This document shows positions 1-7,111 of a stretch of DNA of 64,000 nt, piece after piece; position 1 is the stretch's first letter, and the number at the start of each line of letters is the position of its first letter. The translations under genes and the position numbers were made by a program. Location: contig NZ_VCPD01000004.1 of NCBI RefSeq assembly GCF_005938215.1, positions 248,001 through 312,000 of the forward strand, given 5' to 3'. The notes under the pieces are model-generated. The model had not been told where the DNA came from. It saw only the letters and a program-made list of their open reading frames with translations, and ran no database searches. The stretch is from Ruegeria sediminis. GTDB lineage: Bacteria; Pseudomonadota; Alphaproteobacteria; Rhodobacterales; Rhodobacteraceae.

Positions 1-41
1 CAAGGCCATCATGCAATTCTAAAAGAGGGAGAAACCACAGA

Positions 42-3000
42 ATGGCAAAGAACGTAACCGCAGCACCCGATCTGGACATTGCAGACATGATCGCAATGGC
101 GGGGCTTGAACTTTCAGCCGGGGAATTGGCAGAACATGCCGAATGGCACCACGGCTGGGAAATGGACACTCCAAAACGGGAGGAGCCGCCCCTTTGGCTT
201 TATGACCATACCAGCGACGGGAACGTGATCCGCCTTTCACGCCCGCCTTTGACACGCCTAGGCGATGCCACCGTGATTGGCGATCTATCTGAATGTGACG
301 CGCTGCTGAATATGCCTGTCATCGTCGGCACGACCGATACCGCTCCGACCACGTTCGGCAGCAATTGGGAACGGCACGAAAAGACTTGGGGTGAGGCGAT
401 CTTATCGTTTCTTGCACGTCATCCGGAACAACCCAACAAGGGCGGGAACGCAATCTTCTTTGCCGAGGGGCAAAAGGTTGGGAAGCGCCGCAACGGCGTC
501 GAGTTCTGCTACAAGCTGGAAAAGAAGATTCTGAATGTCCGCGCCGTTGCCGCCGACATTGATGGCGGCTGCACGGTGGAACAGGTCATTCCGCGCCTGC
601 GCGAGCTTGGCCTCTTTGCCGTGATCTATACGACGCATTCACACAGCACAAAGGGTGGTTTGGGGAGCGACCGATTCCGCATCATTCTGCCGCTTGCCGA
701 GGTATTCGAACTGGGCGACCGGGAAGCCGATCCGGCGGGCTGGGACGCCCGCAAGGCCGAATGGCAGAGCCGATATTTCGGGTTTCTGGAAATGCTCATT
801 CCTGAGGGCGGGGAGATCGACTCGCGTGGCTCGCTTCCGTCTCAGATGATGCACGCGCCCGCCCGCCCCACTGGGGCAGACTTCAAGCACTACATTCTGG
901 CAGGCCGGGGCGTGACGCTAGACGATATGTCCGCTGGGGATGTTAGCAAGTATATGCGCCGGAGTCCGTCTGGTATCAAAGCAGGCGGTGGCGCAGGGCG
1001 CGGTGAACCTGCCTATCTGTCGGATGGCTTCGACCTTCTGGCGTGGGCTGGTGACCATGGCGAGTATTTTGACCTTCCCGCCTTTCTCGAAATGATCGGC
1101 TGGGATGTGCGGGGGGATGCAGGGCGCGGGGCCGATATTCTCTGCCCGAATGCAGGCGCTCATACCTCCGGCGAGGATATGGCGTGGGCTGCTCCGGGCG
1201 ATGGCGGAGGCGAAACCGCTATTGTCTACTGCCACCATTACCACTGCTCAGGCCTTTACACCTGCGACTTCCTGCGCCTGATCGAAGAACTGACTATAAT
1301 GCCGGACGGAGAGACCTTTTCTGCCCTGCTTTGTAGCCCGCTGTTCTATCCGTCTGAGGTGGACGGGGAAGCTATCACCGTGAACCGAGCGGACTACATT
1401 GACGAAGAGATTGAGATTGGATGGATCAAGACTTCCGTCGCCGTGAAGCGGGCCTTCAAGGCTCTGCCTGCCAACGCAGGCGCTGACCACTTTGCCGCGA
1501 TCTATGCAGGCATCGTCAAGGCGGGTGAACGTGGCGACGCCGTTGCCAAGTGGGGCGAACTTGTGAGGGTGCATCTTGATGCGAACGCGCGTAAGCGCGT
1601 GGAAAAGCTTGGTCGGGAATTTCTGGAAGCTGAACGGGCCGAATTTACCGCCGAGAAGACTGCAGAGCGTCAGGAAGGCTATGCCGAGGCACTGGATAGC
1701 GGCGAGCCTGCCAATGTCTCTCTCGACCCCGCCGAGCCGCTGGGAGACAACATGGAAACCGCTTTGGCGACACTTAGTCATCGGTTTGCCCCCTGCGATC
1801 TGGGCGGGCAGTTTCGCATTGTCCGCAAGCCCGATCTGAACGCCTTCAATTCGGAGTTCGACTCCACGATTTCTGTTTATCGGAAGGAAGATTTTCTGAA
1901 CCTGCACCTTGATCGGCAGATCATGGAAGGCGAGAAGCTGATAAATCCAGCAAAGGTCTTTCTTGAAACCGCAAAGCGTAAGAGCGGCTTGGTTTTTGCA
2001 CCGCCACCGATGGTGCCCGGTGAGAATGATTTCAACATGTATCAGGGAAGGAAGCTAACGGGTCTGGCGGGCGAGTTTGGAGACGAACGGGATTTCCCGG
2101 TCCTGTTTGATTTCATGCAGAGGATTGTCTGTGATGGAGATCAGGACAAGTTGGACTGGCTATTGCTCTGGATGGCGCATCTGGTTCAGAGACCCGGAGA
2201 GAAACCGGGGACGGCAATCATCGCCGTTGGTGAAGGCGGGATCGGCAAGGGGCGATTTGGTGCGCTTCTTTCGCGATTGGCGGCACCCCATTTCAAGCAG
2301 CTTGAGAATGAGAAACACGTTATCGGGCAATTTGCAGGCGAGCACATGAGCAAGTGCGTTCTTGTGGTTGTGAATGAAGCGGTGTTTGGAGCGGCCCCCA
2401 AGGTTTCAAGCTCGCTGAAGGCGCTGATCGACTCTACTTCGATTCAGGTCGAAGCGAAGGGAATGAACCTTACCACGGTGCCATCGTTTACGCGGTTTTA
2501 TTTTGACTCCAATGAGGCGGTCCCAGTTCTAATTGAGAACAACGGCTCAGAGCGTCGGTATTTTGTCCTGCGTTTCAATTCCGAAGAGCAAGGAAACACG
2601 AAGAACTTTGAGAAGCTGACCGAGGCCATTGAAGGTGATGAGATGCGGCGCCTTCTTGCTTATCTGGAACGGTACGACCCCGCGTTGGCGGGCTTGAGCT
2701 GGGCAAATGTCCGTACCGCTCCTGAGACGCCAGAACGCAAGGTCATGGGCTGGAACTCACGCCGTCCGGCAGAACGTCGTTTGATCAATGTTCTGCGAGA
2801 TCGAGAAGTGACGCTCAGGGTTGCCGGGTACGATGAGACGTTTGTCGCCAGCGATAAAGAGTTTCGTGTGCCTAGGGCCGCATTCCGGGCGTATATTGAA
2901 GCCGCTGGTAACAAGCACAATGCCGAGGACTCAGACGTGGTGGGGATGGTCCTGCGCTTGTTTGGAGTGGAAGTCACCGAAAAGCGCGGGAAAGTCGGCG

Positions 3001-3083
3001 ACCACAGCGATACACGGCTTTGGGTCTTTCCGCCTGAGGTTTTGGGCGAGAACGTGGATAAGGTTTTGCTGGGGGCCGCGTGA
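42..3083 (+). CDS. Phage/plasmid-type primase-helicase (AEP primase plus SF3-like helicase)
   Basis: This 1013-residue protein probably primes and unwinds DNA for replication of the element. The N-terminal third has archaeo-eukaryotic primase hallmarks: an AADID acid pair near residue 170, a THSHS motif near 200 and a FRIILPL strand near 215. Cys and His residues at about 368-405 (CPN, then CHHYHC) look like a zinc ribbon. The C-terminal half carries a Walker A GEGGIGKG near residue 730 and a hydrophobic strand VLVVVNE near 775, as in the virus-type helicases of primase-polymerases (DUF5906/NrS-1-like). The ATG at 42 follows GAGGGA. The frame is open to the left edge, so a further upstream start is not excluded. 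The stop codon sits in the loop of a GGGCCGC/GCGGCCC hairpin (3073-3090). It lies directly before an iteron-like repeat cluster, as in satellite phages whose primase-helicase binds its own origin. Confidence 0.85.
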   Translation: MAKNVTAAPDLDIADMIAMAGLELSAGELAEHAEWHHGWEMDTPKREEPPLWLYDHTSDGNVIRLSRPPLTRLGDATVIGDLSECDALLNMPVIVGTTDTAPTTFGSNWERHEKTWGEAILSFLARHPEQPNKGGNAIFFAEGQKVGKRRNGVEFCYKLEKKILNVRAVAADIDGGCTVEQVIPRLRELGLFAVIYTTHSHSTKGGLGSDRFRIILPLAEVFELGDREADPAGWDARKAEWQSRYFGFLEMLIPEGGEIDSRGSLPSQMMHAPARPTGADFKHYILAGRGVTLDDMSAGDVSKYMRRSPSGIKAGGGAGRGEPAYLSDGFDLLAWAGDHGEYFDLPAFLEMIGWDVRGDAGRGADILCPNAGAHTSGEDMAWAAPGDGGGETAIVYCHHYHCSGLYTCDFLRLIEELTIMPDGETFSALLCSPLFYPSEVDGEAITVNRADYIDEEIEIGWIKTSVAVKRAFKALPANAGADHFAAIYAGIVKAGERGDAVAKWGELVRVHLDANARKRVEKLGREFLEAERAEFTAEKTAERQEGYAEALDSGEPANVSLDPAEPLGDNMETALATLSHRFAPCDLGGQFRIVRKPDLNAFNSEFDSTISVYRKEDFLNLHLDRQIMEGEKLINPAKVFLETAKRKSGLVFAPPPMVPGENDFNMYQGRKLTGLAGEFGDERDFPVLFDFMQRIVCDGDQDKLDWLLLWMAHLVQRPGEKPGTAIIAVGEGGIGKGRFGALLSRLAAPHFKQLENEKHVIGQFAGEHMSKCVLVVVNEAVFGAAPKVSSSLKALIDSTSIQVEAKGMNLTTVPSFTRFYFDSNEAVPVLIENNGSERRYFVLRFNSEEQGNTKNFEKLTEAIEGDEMRRLLAYLERYDPALAGLSWANVRTAPETPERKVMGWNSRRPAERRLINVLRDREVTLRVAGYDETFVASDKEFRVPRAAFRAYIEAAGNKHNAEDSDVVGMVLRLFGVEVTEKRGKVGDHSDTRLWVFPPEVLGENVDKVLLGAA

Positions 3084-3092
3084 GCGGCCCAA

Positions 3093-3363
3093 CCTCCATG
3101 CGGTGCAGGCTGTGGAGGTGGTTTGGAGGCGCGAAGACGCTTATTTATTGGGCTAACCGGCGACGGTCTCCAAACCTCCACCGCGCGCAAACCCTCACGG
3201 AAAGCAGATGGGGACACACACACCTGTATTTGGTGGTGTGTGTTTATTCTAAATTTTATTGAAGTAGTTTCTATTGGAGGTTTGGAGGCAGCGGCCTGAT
3301 GCCCCCTATTCTTATGGGAAAATCCGCCTCCAAGACCTTGGAGGTTGCTTGGAGGCTTGGAGG
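3093..3363. repeat. TTGGAGG repeat cluster, candidate iteron origin
   Basis: Six exact TTGGAGG copies start at 3123, 3274, 3282, 3338, 3349 and 3357, with one exact inverted CCTCCAA at 3327. Near matches lie at 3093, 3112, 3167 and 3175. Neighbouring copies are spaced 8 or 11 bp apart. None precedes a credible start codon, so they are not ribosome binding sites. The cluster lies just downstream of the primase-helicase gene, the position of the P4-type cis replication region. The rest of the 500-bp gap before 3587 contains one long hairpin, an A+T-rich stretch and no credible gene. Confidence 0.6.
3216..3248 (+). terminator. Hairpin followed by an A+T-rich tract; terminator or origin hairpin
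   Basis: Arms ACACACACC (3216-3224) and GGTGTGTGT (3235-3243) pair perfectly around a 10-nt loop and are followed by TTTATT and more A+T-rich sequence. It could end primase-helicase transcription. Its place inside the repeat cluster makes an origin structure equally possible. Confidence 0.35.
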
Positions 3364-3586
3364 TGAGTGAAATAGAATAATCAGATTGGAACTCTGATGG
3401 CCTTGCATCTTGTTTCGATTGACACACTTCGAATTGCATGGTTGAGCACTGCATAGAAAAGGTGGACGGCGGCCATCAACCAACCATATGTTGATATAAA
3501 AGACTTCGATTCTTGCGGTGTTCTCCTTTTGTTCTTAAATGTAACATATTCACACCCCAAGGCGACCAAGAACGGGAGGATATTAC

Positions 3587-4459
3587 ATGCTGCAGTTTCA
3601 CCGAACTAGCCTGATGACATCTTCCGCACAGACAGTTGTGAACACCGTCAACACTGTTGGTGTGATGGGAAAGGGCCTCGCGGCAGCATTTAAGGAGCGT
3701 TACCCGAAAATGTTCCTTGAATATAAGGAGCTTTGTAGAAGGGGCGACTTAAAGCCGGGATCGTTTTGGCTTTGGAAAGGCACAGATCAATGGGTTTTAA
3801 ATTTCGCAACTAAGAAGCATTGGAAGAACCCGTCCAAAATCGAATACATCCGAGACGGGTTGATGGAGTTCAGGCAAAGCTACGATGCCCTCGGCATACG
3901 CGAGATTGCTTTCCCCCGTCTAGGGTGTGGAAACGGCGGTTTGGACTGGGCTGAAGTTGGCCCCATGATGATTGACCATCTCCACGACTTGCCAATCACG
4001 GTTTACATTCACGACTTCGAAAAGAAGCTGGGCCGCTTAGAACATGACCTGCCACTCATGCAGCAAGGGCATAAGCCAAATTCGTTTGAAGGTTTCTACA
4101 ATGACCTACAAGCTGCGATCGATGCACAAGGTGGTGAAGTCCGACCATTGATGATGACCGAACCTTTCCACGTCTGGCTGAACGAAAAACGAGAACTCCG
4201 TGGCGCGAAGGGTTGCGACCAACTTCTTGCCGCAGAAGAAGATCTGTTCCGTATTTGGAACCTACTGACCGTTTGTCCTGTCTCTCGATATGATCTGCCA
4301 GAAAACGTACAACGTTCGGCGCTCAAGGTGTTTTCTGTTCTTTCACAATTACCGTATGTTCGCCCGGTTAGTATGGCGGACCGATGTGGTCGAGTTAACC
4401 TCGCTGTCGAATTCGTAAGAAGTAGTACTCCTCCTTCTGTGGCGGTTGGTTCGCACTAA
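3587..4459 (+). CDS. darG: Macro-domain protein, DarG-like antitoxin
   Basis: This 290-residue protein begins with a macro domain (about residues 5-150). The ADP-ribose-binding signatures NTVGVMGKGLA near residue 22 and FPRLGCGNGGLDW near 107 are clear. Macro domains of the DarG type remove ADP-ribose from DNA and so reverse the DarT toxin. The ATG follows a strong GGGAGGA site (3573-3580). The gene is 12 bp upstream of a DarT-like gene in the same orientation, which supports an antitoxin role. The usual order in described darTG loci is toxin first, so this pair is reversed. The C-terminal 140 residues are not obviously the standard DarG toxin-binding domain; I do not recognise them. A stand-alone ADP-ribosyl hydrolase is the alternative. 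Confidence 0.8.
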   Translation: MLQFHRTSLMTSSAQTVVNTVNTVGVMGKGLAAAFKERYPKMFLEYKELCRRGDLKPGSFWLWKGTDQWVLNFATKKHWKNPSKIEYIRDGLMEFRQSYDALGIREIAFPRLGCGNGGLDWAEVGPMMIDHLHDLPITVYIHDFEKKLGRLEHDLPLMQQGHKPNSFEGFYNDLQAAIDAQGGEVRPLMMTEPFHVWLNEKRELRGAKGCDQLLAAEEDLFRIWNLLTVCPVSRYDLPENVQRSALKVFSVLSQLPYVRPVSMADRCGRVNLAVEFVRSSTPPSVAVGSH

Positions 4460-4471
4460 AAGGCATTAAAT

Positions 4472-5422
4472 ATGGGAATTAGTTCTGCGCGTTACCATGC
4501 GCATCTCGGAGAATGGCTGGGTAAGTTTAGCAACTATAAGAGGAAATGGCCCAAACACCTCTTCCATCACGCGAATATCGAAGCAGCAATAAACATATTG
4601 AAGAGCGGCAATTTACTATCGCGCGACGATGCACTCGCAGGAGCGGTGTTACGGCAAGACATTGCACCTGCCGACATTGTACAGACCCGCGACGCAGCGC
4701 ATCAATTTGCGCGGTTGTATTTCCGTCCCCGGACACCAACTCAGTACCACATTGAAGGCATTCGCAAACCCGCCGACTATTTTATGGGTAGGCATGGCGG
4801 GCTATTGGTGATGCTTGCCTTTAGTAGTGAGAGAGTTCTCACGATGGAAGGTACTAGATTCTCTACGTGCAATATGCAGTCACACTTGTCCCAAGTGCTA
4901 GACGGCGATGGCGGATTCGATCAATTGGATTTCGACGGGATTTTCCACGACGAAGCCTATCCAAGTGATGACCAAAAAAAGAAGCGATGCGCCGAGGTTC
5001 TAGCGCAAAGCCCACTTGATGTCGCTTCAACACTCAAGGCCATTATTGTTCGGACAGACGCAGATGTGGCTACAGTTAAACATCTTCTTGTACGAGAAGG
5101 GCTTCCCCACTTTGTCCCGAAAGTAAAGAAATCCCAAGGCACCGGAGTTTTCTTCCACAAATACACTGCGGTCCAGTACGTCGACTCTGCGCCGGGAAGG
5201 ATCAGCTTCAAGCTCTTGGGGACTATGTCAACTGGCGACATACACACTCAAATGAGTGTTTTTGACGACGCCAATGCCCGCTCTTATTTAATGGTCGATC
5301 AACATTTGCGCGCTCATCAGGGATATTTCACTGAGCATATGTTGCCTACAGGAAGCTATAGAGTGGTATTTCATTTGGAGGGGTGTTTTGCGCACGAGTC
5401 GGTAGTTAACCTTTCGAGTTAA
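4472..5422 (+). CDS. darT: DarT-like DNA ADP-ribosyltransferase toxin with C-terminal extension
   Basis: The first 215 or so residues match the DarT/DUF4433 family, which transfers ADP-ribose from NAD+ to bases of single-stranded DNA and blocks replication. Visible features are the HLFHHANIEAAINILKSG start of the fold (near residue 30), the YFRPRTPTQYH segment near 88, and a family-conserved glutamate in RCAEVL (E175), the expected catalytic residue. Family members are usually about 200-220 residues; this protein has 316. The last 95 or so residues form an extra, apparently beta-rich domain that I cannot assign. The gene is preceded by AAAAGG and lies 12 bp after the macro-domain gene, probably co-transcribed. 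In a mobile element such a pair is likely both an addiction module and an anti-phage system. Confidence 0.82.
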   Translation: MGISSARYHAHLGEWLGKFSNYKRKWPKHLFHHANIEAAINILKSGNLLSRDDALAGAVLRQDIAPADIVQTRDAAHQFARLYFRPRTPTQYHIEGIRKPADYFMGRHGGLLVMLAFSSERVLTMEGTRFSTCNMQSHLSQVLDGDGGFDQLDFDGIFHDEAYPSDDQKKKRCAEVLAQSPLDVASTLKAIIVRTDADVATVKHLLVREGLPHFVPKVKKSQGTGVFFHKYTAVQYVDSAPGRISFKLLGTMSTGDIHTQMSVFDDANARSYLMVDQHLRAHQGYFTEHMLPTGSYRVVFHLEGCFAHESVVNLSS

Positions 5423-6008
5423 CCTCTGCCACTATTCCTTGCGAGCAATTGTATACGGCTCCAGATGCCGCTGACGCGGCGCAAACCAACTCTGCCAAGT
5501 TGCATAATCGATGTATATACAAACTTGAAATAGGAGAGCCGACCGGTGCCCGCTGACGGGGAGGAGGCAATGACCCGAAAGTAAGGAAAACTTTCTATTT
5601 TCAATGGGTTACCAAATTTTTTACAAAGTAATAATATTGCGCGGAATCTTGTCAATTCAGCCAAGAATTAGTCCAGACTTTAAGTAATTGAAAACATTAA
5701 ATTAAAATGAAAAAATCCGAAAGGAGAATTTAACATAATGGGCATTATGATGCACTTGGGCGCGCAACTCCGGTATGCCAGCCCAATGCCGACAGGACAT
5801 AACACGACATGGATGTGTTTTTGCGTCCAATCACTGTCGCCGCGTTAGCGGCAAAGGCTCAACGAAGCCTATATATTGCGCGGGGGGCCCCCAAGGGCAC
5901 TAGGGGTAGGGTCATATTGGCGCGCAGTATCTGACTGAACGGCGCACTGCAACTTGGCAAGTCGTGTTTACAAGTGCCAATATAACCCCTTGTTCAATAG
6001 TCCAGTCA
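5423..6008. other. Intergenic region, A+T-rich
   Basis: This 586-bp gap between the DarT-like gene and the convergent CoiA-like gene contains an unusually A+T-rich stretch at about 5570-5740 and a G/C palindrome near 5884. Apart from one small reading frame (5738-5848) I see no credible gene, tRNA or repeat. Confidence 0.5.
5738..5848 (+). CDS. Possible 36-residue small protein
   Basis: An ATG at 5738 is preceded by AAGGAG (5721-5726) and by A+T-rich sequence that could hold a promoter. It opens 36 codons ending with TAG at 5846-5848. The product starts MGIMMHLG and has no domain I recognise. The spacing of 11 bases is longish but acceptable. Coding status is uncertain; it could be the leader of a transcript or chance. 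Confidence 0.25.
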   Translation: MGIMMHLGAQLRYASPMPTGHNTTWMCFCVQSLSPR

Positions 6009-6722
6009 CTACATTCGTCTACCCGGCACTCGCGCAGATCGAACGAGCGGAACATACTGAGTTCGCCTTTGTTCAATCTGAACTTGAGGTGGCCTGTTAC
6101 CAAGTTCAAACTGCTTGACGAGTGTTTCCTTTTTCAACGGATAGACAAGAACCGAGGTTTCTAAACTGTTGCCGATTACCCAGATTTTTTCGCCGCCGAA
6201 ATCGACGACGACGGGCGCACTCAAACCGGCCCATTGTTTAAGAAATCTGGAGTGAGTCAAATACGCTTGATAAACTTCAGTTCCTCTTGATCCGACTGGC
6301 CTGCCCATTTCGAGTGCCTTCACGAATTGAGTTAAGGTACTATCAAGACGTGTGCCATCGACGATCCAGCATATGTTTTTGTGGAAGTTGGTTCTAATTT
6401 CGATCTCTTCTCGCTTGATGTAGGAATGCTGAAATTCCAAAGCCAAACCCTGAGGCGTCAGTACATCCGCGATATGAAGCTCTCCGTTGTCGTCGCGTCT
6501 CCCGACCTCTTGCCATTCCGTCGGGAACAATTCCTTCCATTTCCTGTGCCAATCAGTTTCGGGTTCCCACCAACTGTCGCAATGCCGGGTGCTCTTGTGC
6601 GCCCAGTGCCATACACGCTGCGTCCCGCACTTCGCTAAGACTTCAGCGCCACAAAACGGACACGTCGCCCTTGACTTAGGCGTTGGCTCAACACGGGTTC
6701 CCGCTTGTTCAGCAAATTTCAT
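6009..6722 (-). CDS. CoiA-like nuclease-fold protein
   Basis: This 237-residue protein resembles the CoiA family, whose members combine an N-terminal zinc-finger-like region with a restriction-endonuclease-type fold. Visible are CPFC (residues 21-24), the VWHWAH segment (37-42), a W-x-W-K helix near 58-63, and the acidic core GELHIADV (D86) followed by LALEFQHS (E96, Q98), which fits a PD-(D/E)xK active site with Gln in the last position. The ATG at 6722 has GAGGA about six bases upstream. Being on the opposite strand to the DarTG pair, it is a separate transcription unit. In a mobile element it is more likely a defence or DNA-processing nuclease than a competence factor; that is inference. 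The C-terminal 100 residues are unassigned. Confidence 0.7.
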   Translation of the reverse strand: MKFAEQAGTRVEPTPKSRATCPFCGAEVLAKCGTQRVWHWAHKSTRHCDSWWEPETDWHRKWKELFPTEWQEVGRRDDNGELHIADVLTPQGLALEFQHSYIKREEIEIRTNFHKNICWIVDGTRLDSTLTQFVKALEMGRPVGSRGTEVYQAYLTHSRFLKQWAGLSAPVVVDFGGEKIWVIGNSLETSVLVYPLKKETLVKQFELGNRPPQVQIEQRRTQYVPLVRSARVPGRRM

Positions 6723-7111
6723 AGCTCGATCCTCAATTTTTATGGATCAATCTTATTTTTCGAAACTCCGATACGCAAACTGGGGGTGTCACTAAACGCA
6801 TATACGGTTGAAACAAAATGTGAAGAAATCAGACTAAAAAAGCACCGGAAAGGTCAGGCCATTCGGAAAAGCCAAGGGCCAGTGTTTCTCGCGTATACTT
6901 GCGAACCGTTCTCAACTAGATTTTGTGATCCATCTGCGGTGTGCGATAATTGGCGCGAGCGCGGGGTTTTTCTTGTTCCTACCCGCGCACTCCTCCGGAA
7001 TTGCGCGGTTCTCCCATCTGCGCGTCCGATTGGCGGGGCTGGTTTACCTGTCCCGGTCCCGCCATTTCTTCGCAGACAGGACTCCAGAACAATACAGGCA
7101 GGCAGTCACAA
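6723..7111. other. Intergenic region before the tape-measure gene
   Basis: This 389-bp divergent gap contains no recognisable gene. The tape-measure frame is open through 6950-7111, but that stretch encodes a Cys/Pro/Ser-rich sequence unlike a tape-measure start. Tail-assembly chaperone genes, normally found just upstream of a tape-measure gene, are absent. Confidence 0.5.

Noticed and set aside
3093..3363. CRISPR array
   Set aside because: The repeats are only 7 bp with 8-100 bp irregular spacing, with no spacers of constant length and no cas genes.
2660..3454. Minus-strand 264-codon frame overlapping the primase 3' end and repeat cluster
   Set aside because: It is a shadow of the primase in its first half and translates the TTGGAGG repeats into a Lys-Pro-Pro-rich sequence; no ribosome site is present.
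6950..7111. Upstream extension of the tape-measure reading frame
   Set aside because: The extra 54 codons are Cys/Pro/Ser-rich and unlike any tape-measure start; MAETHEL at 7112 begins the family-like helical sequence.
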